Shown here piece after piece: positions 42,830-50,800 of a stretch of DNA of 64,000 nt. Where the stretch lies: contig NZ_CP043505.1 of assembly GCF_008365295.1 (NCBI RefSeq), positions 1,178,001 through 1,242,000 on the forward strand, read 5' to 3'. The position numbers and the translations under genes were made by a program. The notes beneath the pieces were generated by a model that worked only from the letters and a program-made list of their open reading frames with translations, had not been told where the DNA came from and ran no database searches. The DNA comes from Agromyces intestinalis. Its GTDB lineage: Bacteria > Actinomycetota > Actinomycetes > Actinomycetales > Microbacteriaceae. Every line of letters begins with the position of its first letter. The stretch's first letter is position 1.

Positions 42830-43924
42830 TCAGCGTGCGTCGACGAGGTCGCGGCGGGCGGCATCGTCGTCGCCTGCTGCGTCGTCGACCGGTTCGGGAA
42901 CCGAGTCGGATGCCTCGGGCTCGGGTTCCCGAGCCTTCGGCCGAGCCGCCTTCGCCCGACGGATCCGCTTCGCGACGGCGAATCCGGCGATGCCCAGCAG
43001 CAGAAGGGCGACGAGCGCCACGGGGTAGGGGATCGCCCAGCCCGTTCCGCTCGCCAGGTGCTCGCCGCCGACGGCGGCACCGCCGTCGAGCCCGGGTGTC
43101 AGCTCGACGGACGCGAAGACGAGCAGCGCCGGAATGATGCCGGTGAGCTGCTCCTCGACCCGGACGCTCGCGCCCGGGAGGATCTCGGCCTGCTCGCGAG
43201 CCTCTGCCTCGCCGAGCCGCCAGCCGAACGGCCCGTCGACCACCAGCTGCGATTCGCCGCCGACCCGCATGTTGCCCGAGTTCGCGAGCGTGTACGTGAC
43301 GTTCGCGGTGCCATCGAAGAGGTTCCAGCCGCCGTCGTAGGCGATGGTCACGTCGCGCACATCGAGGGCGGGCAGCTGCTCGCCCGGCACGGTGACGTAG
43401 ATGCGCGCGCCGACGCGGCGGTCGACCGCGACCTGCTGCGCACCGTCGCCCGTGGCGGAGAGCTCGCTGAGCGCGGCGACGATGCCGCCGGCGTGATCGC
43501 CCGGTGAGACGTCGGGCGGCACGGTGAGCCGGAACGGGATGTCGAGTCGGGTGCCGGGTGCGATCTCGAACACCTCGTCGCCGCCGACACCGACCCAGGC
43601 ACCGACGTCCTCCGACTCGGTGCCGGCGGGCGGCAGCGTGAAGGCGCCGTCGGCGGTGGTCGTGGCATCCATCGCGTAGACCTTGACCGAGATGGGCGCC
43701 GCACCGAGGTTCGAGACGCCGACGTAGTCGGTGACGGTCTCGCCCGGGCCGAGCGTGTACTCGAACGCGCCGCGGCCGTCGGGCCCCTGCTCGCTCGACG
43801 GCTGCACGCCCCAGATCGCCTCGTCGACCTCCTCGGCGTGCGCGGCGACGCCGCCGCCCAGCATGAGCAGGGTCGTGATCGCCGCGGCCGCAGCCGCCCT
43901 GCGGGTCATGTTCGTCGTCGACAT
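42830..43924 (-). CDS. DUF916/WxL-interacting-protein-like membrane-anchored surface protein
   Basis: A 364-residue protein. The signal peptide ends near GGGVAAHAEE (about residue 30). The extracellular part (30-185) matches the DUF916 (WxL-protein peptidoglycan-binding) pattern: WGVQPSSEQGPDGRGAFEYTLGPG, VTDYVGVSNLG, FRLTVPPDVSPGDHAGGIVAAL. A second beta-rich part (190-285) resembles the DUF3324 half, with ANVTYTLANSGNMRVGGES. One membrane helix (PYPVALVALLLLGIAGFAV, about 300-318) and a basic then acidic cytoplasmic tail finish it. ATG 43924 has GGAGGGAG upstream. As first gene of the operon with two WxL-like peptidases, it probably anchors or displays them on the cell wall. Confidence 0.85.
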   Translation of the reverse strand: MSTTNMTRRAAAAAAITTLLMLGGGVAAHAEEVDEAIWGVQPSSEQGPDGRGAFEYTLGPGETVTDYVGVSNLGAAPISVKVYAMDATTTADGAFTLPPAGTESEDVGAWVGVGGDEVFEIAPGTRLDIPFRLTVPPDVSPGDHAGGIVAALSELSATGDGAQQVAVDRRVGARIYVTVPGEQLPALDVRDVTIAYDGGWNLFDGTANVTYTLANSGNMRVGGESQLVVDGPFGWRLGEAEAREQAEILPGASVRVEEQLTGIIPALLVFASVELTPGLDGGAAVGGEHLASGTGWAIPYPVALVALLLLGIAGFAVAKRIRRAKAARPKAREPEPEASDSVPEPVDDAAGDDDAARRDLVDAR

Positions 43925-44047
43925 CCGAACTCCCTCCGACGCGCGGCCACTGCCTCGGCTCCAGCCTAGGAATCCGCTGTGCGCAGGGCATGAGCCAGCT
44001 GTCGAACACCTGGCGCCCGCCGTTCGACGTTTGTCGAATGCGACGGC

Positions 44048-45277
44048 TCAGACCCGTTCGGCCGGGTCGGCCTCGACCTTCATGAGCATGATCGCGAGGT
44101 GCAGGCCCAGCCGCTCGACGCCGTTCTGCAGGTCGATGCCGAGGATGCGCTCGAGCCGGCCGAGCCGGTGGTACAGCGAGGTGCGATGCACGTTGAGTCG
44201 CGCCGCCGTCTCTTGTGCGCGCCCGCCGAGCGCGAGGTACGCCTCGGCGGTCTCGAGGAGCATCCGGCCGTCGCGCTCGCCCAGCAGCCGGTCGAGGCCG
44301 AGCTGGAAGTCCGCCGCGACCAGGCCCGCAGCGGCCGCGCTGTCGAGCCCGCGGTGGATGCCGAGCCGATCCCAGTGCGCGATCGGCCCCGCCAACCCGA
44401 AGGCGAGCGAGATGCGCTCGGCCCGCTCCGCCTCGGCCGCGCTCGCGCGCGCGGCGCCGAGCAGGTCTCGCGCGCCGCCGATCGAGACGAGCGGAGCCGC
44501 GGCCGCACCGACCGGCGCGAAGACGGCCGTCGCGGCGTCGAGCAGTGCACCGGCCGCGTGGTCGGAATCCACGGCCGTGCCGTCGCCCGCACGGGCCTGC
44601 GGCACGAGGAAGACCGCACGATCGCCGCGCACGAGGTGCAGCGCCCCGCGCAGGACCGACCGCTGGGTCGCCGTGCGCGCGGAGCGCTCGAGGAGTTCGC
44701 GAGCGTCGTCGGCGTCGACGCCGCTGCCGGCGCGCACGCTGAGCTGGATGGCCCGCACGCCCGCGTCATCGGGAAAGAATCCCTCCTCGATGATCGCCCC
44801 GGCGGACCGCGCCCGGGCCTTGGCGTTGCCGAACAGCAGGTCGCGGGTGTGCTCGTTCATCAGCGCGATCTCGAGATCGTGCTGGGCGCGGGCCCTCGTC
44901 CACTCCTCGGCCAGGCGTTCGGCGAGGTGGTCGGCGCGCTCGATCTCGTCGACGCCCATGCGGTCGGGTGCGTCGATGAACCACAGGAAGCCCATCGATT
45001 CGTCGGCGCGCCGGATCGGCACGAGCAGGCGGGGCAGCATGCCGAGCTCGGCGTTCTGCGGGACCCTCGTGGAGACCTTGGCGTTGTAGACGCCGAGCCG
45101 CAGCAGCCACGAGCTCACGGCCGGCCCGGCGTGGTGCTGCAGGATCGTCTTGCGCCGTACCTCGTCGATGACCCCGGACTGCGGGCTGTACGCGACGACG
45201 CGTTGGCGCTGGTCCTCGAGCACGGCCGGTCGGCCCACCACTCTCGCGATGTGGTTGACCAGCTGATTCACGCTCAT
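44048..45277 (-). CDS. PucR/CdaR-family transcriptional regulator
   Basis: A 409-residue regulator with an N-terminal sensor region (GAF-like, VLEDQRQRVVAYSPQSGVID), a GGDEF-like middle (VSIGGARDLLGAARASAAEAERA) and a C-terminal helix-turn-helix: ETAEAYLALGGRAQETAARLNVHRTSLYHRLGRLERILGIDL. This C-terminal arrangement defines the PucR/CdaR group, which often controls nitrogen-compound use. Its target is not evident. It lies after the WxL-like operon promoter region and divergent from the DHA2 efflux operon, 157 bp away. A TAGACT element at 45308-45313 on the minus strand could be its -10. Confidence 0.85.
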   Translation of the reverse strand: MSVNQLVNHIARVVGRPAVLEDQRQRVVAYSPQSGVIDEVRRKTILQHHAGPAVSSWLLRLGVYNAKVSTRVPQNAELGMLPRLLVPIRRADESMGFLWFIDAPDRMGVDEIERADHLAERLAEEWTRARAQHDLEIALMNEHTRDLLFGNAKARARSAGAIIEEGFFPDDAGVRAIQLSVRAGSGVDADDARELLERSARTATQRSVLRGALHLVRGDRAVFLVPQARAGDGTAVDSDHAAGALLDAATAVFAPVGAAAAPLVSIGGARDLLGAARASAAEAERAERISLAFGLAGPIAHWDRLGIHRGLDSAAAAGLVAADFQLGLDRLLGERDGRMLLETAEAYLALGGRAQETAARLNVHRTSLYHRLGRLERILGIDLQNGVERLGLHLAIMLMKVEADPAERV

Positions 45278-45366
45278 CGGGGCTGCCTCGGGTGTCGACG
45301 TCGGAGCAGTCTACGTCGCCGGGGCGGCGTATGACACGCCGTCAGAATAGTTGACCGAAATCCAAA

Positions 45367-45410
45367 GTTGACAGATTTCAACCATCTGCCTATAGTTGAT
45401 CGGTATCAAC
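45367..45410 (+). promoter_or_regulatory. Sigma-70-type promoter with twin operators for the DHA2 pump operon
   Basis: TTGACA (45368-45373), 17-bp spacer and TATAGT (45391-45396) form a near-consensus promoter. Two copies of GTTGA-N6-TCAAC overlap it: 45367-45382 over the -35 and 45395-45410 at the -10/start. A half-site GTTGA lies about 17 bp farther upstream. The MarR protein encoded as second gene of the operon is the obvious candidate repressor. Confidence 0.75.
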
Positions 45411-45434
45411 TTATCCATCATCGGAGGATCCTCT

Positions 45435-47180
45435 TTGTCCGCTGTCTCCGACACGCACTCGCCGGCCCAGGCCGAGCGCACCCCGCGCGAGGTGTTCGTC
45501 GCGCTCTCGGGCCTCATCGTCACGATGTTCGTCGCCGTGCTCTCGGGCACCGTCGTCTCGACCTCGATGCCGCGCATCATCGCCGACCTCGGCGGTGACC
45601 AGTCCGCCTACACGTGGGTGATCACGGCGAGCCTGCTCGCCACCGCCGTCTCGACCCCGATCTGGGGCAAGCTCGCCGACCTCGTCAACCGCAAGGTGCT
45701 GCTGCAGCTTTCCATCGGCCTGTTCGTCGTCGGCACCGCGATCGCCGGCTTCGCACAGGACACGACGACCCTCATCGCGGTGCGCGTCGTGCAGGGCCTC
45801 GGCGCCGGCGGCCTCATGTCGCTCGTCATGATCATCGTCGCGCTCATCATCTCGCCGCGCGAGCGCGGCAAGTACATGGGCTTCGTCGGCGGCATCATGG
45901 CCGTCGCCACCATCGGCGGCCCGCTCCTCGGCGGCGTCATCACCGATGCGTGGGGCTGGCGCGCGAACTTCTTCCTGCCGCTGCCGCTCGCGATCGTCGC
46001 GCTGGTGCTGCTGCAGTTCACGCTGCACCTGCCGAAGATGCCGAAGCGCCCCGTGAAGATCGACTTCCTCGGCGCGGCCCTCATGGCGGTCGGCGTCTCG
46101 CTCGCGCTGGTCTGGGTCACCCTCGGCGACAAGGAGTTCGCCTGGGACTCGAAGACCAGCCTCGTCATGATCGGCGTCGCCGCAGCCGCGCTCATCGCGT
46201 TCGTCATCGTCGAGTTCTTCGTCGCCGAGCCGATCGTGCCGATGAAGCTGTTCAAGAACCGCACCTTCACGCTCGCGGTGATCGCCTCGATCGCCATCGG
46301 CGTGGCGATGTTCGCGACCAGCGTGTTCCTCGCCCAGTACTTCCAGCTGGCGCGTGGTGCCACACCGACCGAGTCGGGTCTCATGACGATCCCGATGATC
46401 GTCGGCCAGATGGGCGCCTCGATCATCGTCGGCGCGCTGATCAGCCGGTTCGGCAAGTGGAAGGGCTTCATGGTCGCAGGCGCACTGCTCGTGATCGCGG
46501 GCACGTTCCTCATGACCACCCTGCGCTACGACACCGACTACCTCGTCGTGAGCGTCGCGATGGTCGTGCTCGGCGCCGGCCTCGGCATGGTCATGCAGAA
46601 CCTCACGCTCGTCGTGCAGAACGACACCCCGGTGTCGCAGCTCGGCGCGGCCTCGTCGAACGTGAACTTCTTCCGCTCGATCGCCGGCACGGTCGGCGTG
46701 ACCGTCATGGGGTCGCTGCTGGCCACCCAGGTCTCCACGCACATCGCAGACGGGTTCGAGGGCTTCGTGCCGTCGTCGCCCGAGGAGCTCGAGGCGCTGA
46801 AGGGCCTGCAGAGCGGTGCGCTGCCGAACGTGCACGAGCTGCCCGACACGATCCGCGTCATCATCGAGGGCGCCTACGGGCAGGGCATCTCCGAGGTGTT
46901 CTGGATCGCGGTGCCGCTCGCGGTGCTGTCGCTCATCGCCATCGCGTTCCTGCCGAACAAGAAGCTGTCGACCAAGTCGGCGGCGCAGGAACTGGCCGAA
47001 GAGCTGGCCGAGGACGCCGAGAACGCCGTCGTCGAGCTGGCCGAGGCCGAGATCGGCGCGCCGGTCGCCACCGTCGCCGAGCAGTTCGACGAGGCGGATG
47101 ACTCGCGCGAGCCGGTCGGCGTGGCCACCGGGTCGGTCGCCGCCGTCGAGGGACGGGACGCTCCGGAGGCCCGGCGATAA
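45435..47180 (+). CDS. DHA2-family MFS multidrug efflux pump
   Basis: A 581-residue exporter with 14 membrane segments. It opens with PREVFVALSGLIVTMFVAVLSGTVVSTSMPRIIADLGG. Family motifs are WGKLADLVNRKVLLQLSIGLF, RVVQGLGAGGLMSLVMIIVA and GGPLLGGVITDAWGWRANFF, as in EmrB/QacA-type pumps. A long acidic cytoplasmic C-terminus (AQELAEELAEDAENAVVELAEA) follows the last segment. The start is TTG 45435 with GGAGGA 8 nt upstream; no good ATG is available. It forms an operon with the MarR gene 1 nt after its stop, and is probably induced by its substrate through that repressor. Confidence 0.92.
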   Translation: MSAVSDTHSPAQAERTPREVFVALSGLIVTMFVAVLSGTVVSTSMPRIIADLGGDQSAYTWVITASLLATAVSTPIWGKLADLVNRKVLLQLSIGLFVVGTAIAGFAQDTTTLIAVRVVQGLGAGGLMSLVMIIVALIISPRERGKYMGFVGGIMAVATIGGPLLGGVITDAWGWRANFFLPLPLAIVALVLLQFTLHLPKMPKRPVKIDFLGAALMAVGVSLALVWVTLGDKEFAWDSKTSLVMIGVAAAALIAFVIVEFFVAEPIVPMKLFKNRTFTLAVIASIAIGVAMFATSVFLAQYFQLARGATPTESGLMTIPMIVGQMGASIIVGALISRFGKWKGFMVAGALLVIAGTFLMTTLRYDTDYLVVSVAMVVLGAGLGMVMQNLTLVVQNDTPVSQLGAASSNVNFFRSIAGTVGVTVMGSLLATQVSTHIADGFEGFVPSSPEELEALKGLQSGALPNVHELPDTIRVIIEGAYGQGISEVFWIAVPLAVLSLIAIAFLPNKKLSTKSAAQELAEELAEDAENAVVELAEAEIGAPVATVAEQFDEADDSREPVGVATGSVAAVEGRDAPEARR

Positions 47181-47181
47181 C

Positions 47182-47631
47182 ATGTCCCTCATGACCGCCG
47201 AAGCTGCCCTCGACCACGCCATCGCGGCGGTCGAGGAGCAGTTCGGCATCGTGTTCAACCGGGCCAGGCTGCTCTGGTTCGAGTCGGCGAAGCAGGTGCA
47301 CCCCGAGCTGCAGCCCGCCGGCTACAAGCTGCTCGCGAGCATCGTGCGCGCCGGATCCACCAACGCGCACGTGCTCGCCGAGCAGCTCGACATGGACAAG
47401 AGCGCGGTGAGCCGTCAGGTGCGCCAGCTCGAGGAGATGGGGTTGGTCGAGAGCCGTGCCGACGAGCGCGACGGGCGAGCCAGAGTGCTCGTCGGCACGC
47501 CGCTCGCCGAGCAGCGCATCGCCGAGGTGCGCCGGGCCAATCAGGCTCGCCTGCGCGGCTCGCTCGAGGGCCGATCGGTCGAGGAGCTGCTTCTGCTCGC
47601 CGACGTGCTGCGGGCGATCGCCGACGCCTGA
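47182..47631 (+). CDS. MarR-family repressor of the efflux pump operon
   Basis: A 149-residue winged-helix protein with DNA-binding segment AHVLAEQLDMDKSAVSRQVRQLEEMGLVESRADERDGRARVLVGTPLAEQRI, containing the wing motif DERDGRAR. The N-terminus (AIAAVEEQFGIVFNRARLLWFESAK) supplies dimer helices. ATG 47182 follows the pump stop by 1 nt; ATG 47191 is an alternative. It likely binds the GTTGA-N6-TCAAC sites at 45367-45410. A strong terminator follows. Confidence 0.9.
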   Translation: MSLMTAEAALDHAIAAVEEQFGIVFNRARLLWFESAKQVHPELQPAGYKLLASIVRAGSTNAHVLAEQLDMDKSAVSRQVRQLEEMGLVESRADERDGRARVLVGTPLAEQRIAEVRRANQARLRGSLEGRSVEELLLLADVLRAIADA

Positions 47632-47648
47632 CCACGATCTCGCATCTG

Positions 47649-47681
47649 ACGGAAGGCGGGGCCGACGGCCCCGCCTTCCGT
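47649..47681 (+). terminator. Terminator after the MarR gene
   Basis: Perfect 15-bp stem ACGGAAGGCGGGGCC with a GAC loop, 17 nt after the MarR stop. Confidence 0.85.
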
Positions 47682-47723
47682 GATCTGCGGAGGATGTCGG
47701 GGGTCGCCGGTAGACCGGTACAC

Positions 47724-48122
47724 ATGAACATCGAGCATCTGAATCCTCCCGCCCTGCACACCAATCCGGCCTTCAGCCAGGGCGTCCTCGTGCGCGGCGA
47801 CCACGACACGCTCTACGTCGGCGGCCAGAACGGCACGGATGCCTCGGGGCAGATCGTCCCCGGTGGCCTGGCCGCCCAGTCAGCGCAGGCGATCCGCAAC
47901 GTGCTCGCCGTGCTCGAGGCCGCGGGTGCCGACCAGACGAACGTGGTGCACCTGACGATCACGCTCCTTTCGGGCGAGTCGTTCCAAGACGGCTACTCGG
48001 CCGTCATCCCGATCTGGGGCATGCACCCCACCGCGATCACGGGCACGCAGGTCTCTGCACTCGCCCGGCCGGATGCCCTCGTCGAGATCGAGGCGATCGC
48101 CGCGATCCCACGGGCGCAGTAG
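47724..48122 (+). CDS. RidA/YjgF-family protein
   Basis: A 132-residue protein of the RidA superfamily, trimeric enzymes that hydrolyse reactive enamine/imine intermediates. It shows NPPALHTNPAFSQGVLV, LYVGGQNGTDASG, AAQSAQAIRNVLAVLEAAGADQTNVVHLTI and PTAITGTQVSALARPDALVEIEAIAAIP. The canonical RidA catalytic Arg in the R-P-x-R region is not obvious here, so it may belong to another Rid subgroup. No clear ribosome site precedes ATG 47724; an in-frame ATG at 47694 is possible. It is a single-gene unit. Confidence 0.85.
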   Translation: MNIEHLNPPALHTNPAFSQGVLVRGDHDTLYVGGQNGTDASGQIVPGGLAAQSAQAIRNVLAVLEAAGADQTNVVHLTITLLSGESFQDGYSAVIPIWGMHPTAITGTQVSALARPDALVEIEAIAAIPRAQ

Positions 48123-48140
48123 CCACCCACGCCGGTGGGG

Positions 48141-49682
48141 CTACCCGGCCGGCAGGGTCACGGTGAACGCGGTGCGCCCGGGTTCGCTCTCGACCTCGAC
48201 CGTGCCGTCGTGTGCCTCGACGACCGCCTTCACGATGGCGAGTCCGAGCCCGGTGCTGCCGGCGCGCCGCGACCGCGACGAATCCCCGCGGGTGAACCGC
48301 TCGAACAGCCGCGCCTGCAGGTCGTGGTCGATGCCGGGTCCGTCATCGACCACGACCAGGCGAGCACGGGTGTCGTCGGCCTGGAGTCGCGCCGCGACCG
48401 CCGTGCCGCCTGGCGTGTGCACCCGCGCGTTCGCGAGCAGGTTGGCGAGCACCTGGCGCAGCCGCGCCTCGTCGCCCACCACGGTGACGGGGGCGTCGGG
48501 CAGGTCGGCCGACCAGTCGTGGTCGGGGCCGGCAGCCTGCGCGTCGGCGACCGAGTCGGCGACCAGTGCACGCAGGTCGACGGGCCGGTGCTCGAGCTCA
48601 CGACCCTCGTCGAGGCGGGCGAGCAGCAGCAGGTCCTCGACGAGCTCGGTCATGCGCAGCGACTCCGACTCGATGCGGCCGATCGCGTGCGTCACGTCGT
48701 CGGACAGGTCGCCGCCGTGCAGGCGCGTGAGCTCGGCGTAGCCGCGGATCGAGGCGAGCGGCGTGCGCAGTTCGTGCGAGGCATCCGCCACGAAGCGGCG
48801 CACCTTGCGCTCGGACTGCTCACGGGCCGACAGCGCCGACGCCACGTGGCCGAGCATGCGGTTGAACGCCGTGCCGAGCCGGCCGACCTCGGTGCGGGGG
48901 TCATCGACGGGCACCCGTTCGTCGAGGTCGACGTCGCCGCGGTCGAGGGGCCGCTCCGACACCGCCTGCGCGGTCGCGGTCACCTGCTCGAGCGGCGCGA
49001 GCGAACGGCGCACGACGTACGAGCCGACCCCGAGCGCGAACACCAGCCCACCGAGCGCCACGACGGCGACCGTCACGGCGAGCTGGGTGGTCTGCGCGGT
49101 CACCGCCGCGAGCGGCAGGGCCAGCGCGATGCGCACGTCGGGCGAGGTCTCGATCGCGAGGGAACGGTACTCCCCCAGTTCGCCGACCGTCACGGTGTGC
49201 ACGAACCGATCGGTCGGCACCTCGGCGAGGGCGGCCGTCGCCGCGGGCCCGGCGGGCAGCAGCTGTCCATCGGCGATGTACGCCGAATCCGACGCCGGGC
49301 CCGCGAAGATCGCGCCGACGGTTCCGTCGGGCTGGCCCGGCACGCTGAGGAACCCGATGACGGTCTCTCTGGGGTTGGCGGGGATGCCCGGACCGGTCGC
49401 CTCGTCGGCACGCGCGGCCGCCGCTCGCAGGCTGGCGTCGAGCCGCTCGACGCTGGTCGCGTGGAACAGCACCACGGTCGCGACGCCGATCACGGCGCCC
49501 ATCGCGACGAGCAGCCCGGCGACGAGCGTGAGCAGTCGCCGGCGCAGCGTCCAGGGTGCGCGACCCGGCCGGGTCGCTGCCCCGGCGTCGGAGGATTCGA
49601 GCCCGCCGTCAGCCGCCACCGCACCCGTCGTCGCCCGCGCGCGTGCCGACGCCGCGTGGCCTGGATCGCCGGGGCGGGTCAT
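48141..49682 (-). CDS. Two-component sensor histidine kinase
   Basis: A 513-residue membrane kinase. A cytoplasmic N-terminus precedes TM1 (LLTLVAGLLVAMGAVIGVATVVLF, about 50-75), an extracytoplasmic sensor (~75-205), TM2 (LAVTVAVVALGGLVFALGVGSYV), HAMP, and the HisKA phosphoacceptor in VADASHELRTPLASIRGYAELTRL. HATPase motifs follow: NLLANARVHT, VVDDGPGID, FTRGDSSRSRRAGSTGLGLAIVKA. Its ATG overlaps the regulator stop by 4 nt. Nearness to a divergent MacB-type exporter suggests it controls that exporter in response to envelope stress or peptides. Confidence 0.93.
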   Translation of the reverse strand: MTRPGDPGHAASARARATTGAVAADGGLESSDAGAATRPGRAPWTLRRRLLTLVAGLLVAMGAVIGVATVVLFHATSVERLDASLRAAAARADEATGPGIPANPRETVIGFLSVPGQPDGTVGAIFAGPASDSAYIADGQLLPAGPAATAALAEVPTDRFVHTVTVGELGEYRSLAIETSPDVRIALALPLAAVTAQTTQLAVTVAVVALGGLVFALGVGSYVVRRSLAPLEQVTATAQAVSERPLDRGDVDLDERVPVDDPRTEVGRLGTAFNRMLGHVASALSAREQSERKVRRFVADASHELRTPLASIRGYAELTRLHGGDLSDDVTHAIGRIESESLRMTELVEDLLLLARLDEGRELEHRPVDLRALVADSVADAQAAGPDHDWSADLPDAPVTVVGDEARLRQVLANLLANARVHTPGGTAVAARLQADDTRARLVVVDDGPGIDHDLQARLFERFTRGDSSRSRRAGSTGLGLAIVKAVVEAHDGTVEVESEPGRTAFTVTLPAG

Positions 49683-50422
49683 CCGGTCGCCGCCTTCAGC
49701 ATGTAGCCGGCGCCGCGCACAGTGTGGATCATGGGTGCCCGCCCCGCGTCGATCTTCTTTCGCAGGTACGAGATGTAGAGCTCGACGACCGTCTCGCGGC
49801 CGCCGAAGTCGTACGACCAGACCCGGTCGAGGATCTGCGCCTTCGACAGCACCCGCCGCGGATTGCGCATGAGGAACCGCAGCAGTTCGAACTCGGTCGC
49901 GGTGAGCTCGATCGGCGTTCCGGCGCGCTCGACCTCGTAGGAGTCCTCGTCGAGGGTGAGGTCGCCGACCCGCAGCACGGGGTCGCGCTCCTGCGCGAGG
50001 GTGAGGGTCGAGCGGCGGATGAGTCCGCGCACGCGCGCGACGACCTCTTCGAGGCTGAACGGCTTGGTGACGTAGTCGTCGCCCCCCGCGGTGAGACCCG
50101 CGATGCGGTCGTCGAGCGAGTCCTTCGCGGTGAGGAACAGCACGGGCGTCTCGGCACCGTCGGCGCGCACGCGCTGCAGCACCTCGAGTCCGTCGATGTC
50201 GGGGAGCATGATGTCGAGCACGATCGCGTCGGGGCGGAACTCGCGCGCGACCCGCACGGCCGAGAGGCCATCGGCGGCGGTGCGCACGTCCCAGCCCTCG
50301 TAGCGCAGGGCCATCTTCAGCAGGTCGGTGAGGGACGCCTCGTCGTCGACGACGAGCACGCGCACCATCGACCCGTCGGGCTTGTGGAGCTGGGGAAGGT
50401 GCTGGGCGCGCTCGTTCGACAT
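49679..50422 (-). CDS. OmpR-family response regulator
   Basis: A 247-residue regulator. The receiver domain opens with VRVLVVDDEASLTDLLKMAL; the phosphoacceptor Asp lies in AIVLDIMLPDIDGLEVL and the switch Thr/Lys in LFLTAKD and YVTKPFSLEEVVARV. The C-terminal winged helix shows VLRVGDLTLDEDSYEVERAG, ELTATEFELLRFLMRNPRRVLSKAQIL and YISYLRKKID. It is the first gene of the two-component operon and is co-translated with the kinase. Confidence 0.95.
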   Translation of the reverse strand: MSNERAQHLPQLHKPDGSMVRVLVVDDEASLTDLLKMALRYEGWDVRTAADGLSAVRVAREFRPDAIVLDIMLPDIDGLEVLQRVRADGAETPVLFLTAKDSLDDRIAGLTAGGDDYVTKPFSLEEVVARVRGLIRRSTLTLAQERDPVLRVGDLTLDEDSYEVERAGTPIELTATEFELLRFLMRNPRRVLSKAQILDRVWSYDFGGRETVVELYISYLRKKIDAGRAPMIHTVRGAGYMLKAATG

Positions 50423-50456
50423 GCGTCCCAGTATCGGTGGGAGCGCTATGCGTCTG

Positions 50457-50648
50457 CTATGCCTCGTCTGTGCCTTCGTCGAGGCGGGGCTCGGCTGCGC
50501 CGGGTCGGGTCTGCGCGTCGTCGGCGATGTCGACCCGGGTGACGCCGTCGTGTTCGGTCACATCGACCTGCGACGGCAGATCCTCGGGATTCACGATCTC
50601 TTCCGCTCCGCGGTCGGGATGCGACGGGGTGAGCTCGGGGTCGGACAT
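50457..50648 (-). CDS. Small acidic hypothetical protein
   Basis: A 63-residue, strongly acidic, proline-containing protein opening MSDPELTPSHPDRGAEEIVNPEDLPSQ, without a membrane segment. AAGGGAA lies about 6 nt before ATG 50648. It is 34 nt upstream of the response-regulator gene on the same strand, so it is probably part of that operon. I do not recognise a function; it looks intrinsically disordered. Confidence 0.6.
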   Translation of the reverse strand: MSDPELTPSHPDRGAEEIVNPEDLPSQVDVTEHDGVTRVDIADDAQTRPGAAEPRLDEGTDEA

Positions 50649-50800
50649 CGGGATTCCCTTCGTCGGTGAGGTGATCGAACCTACGCGCTGGCGTCTGCGC
50701 CCGCAGCGGGCTTGCGGCGAACGACGTCGCGCAGTAGCTCATGGCCGATCCATGGGAACGTGAAAGGGGCGGCATAGCCCGTCGACCTAGCGTCGGCGAC

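Noticed and set aside
40365-44009. A 1214-codon frame joining the M64 peptidase with upstream sequence
   Set aside because: A ribosome site and signal peptide mark the true start at 42752. The upstream part overlaps the DUF916 gene in another frame.
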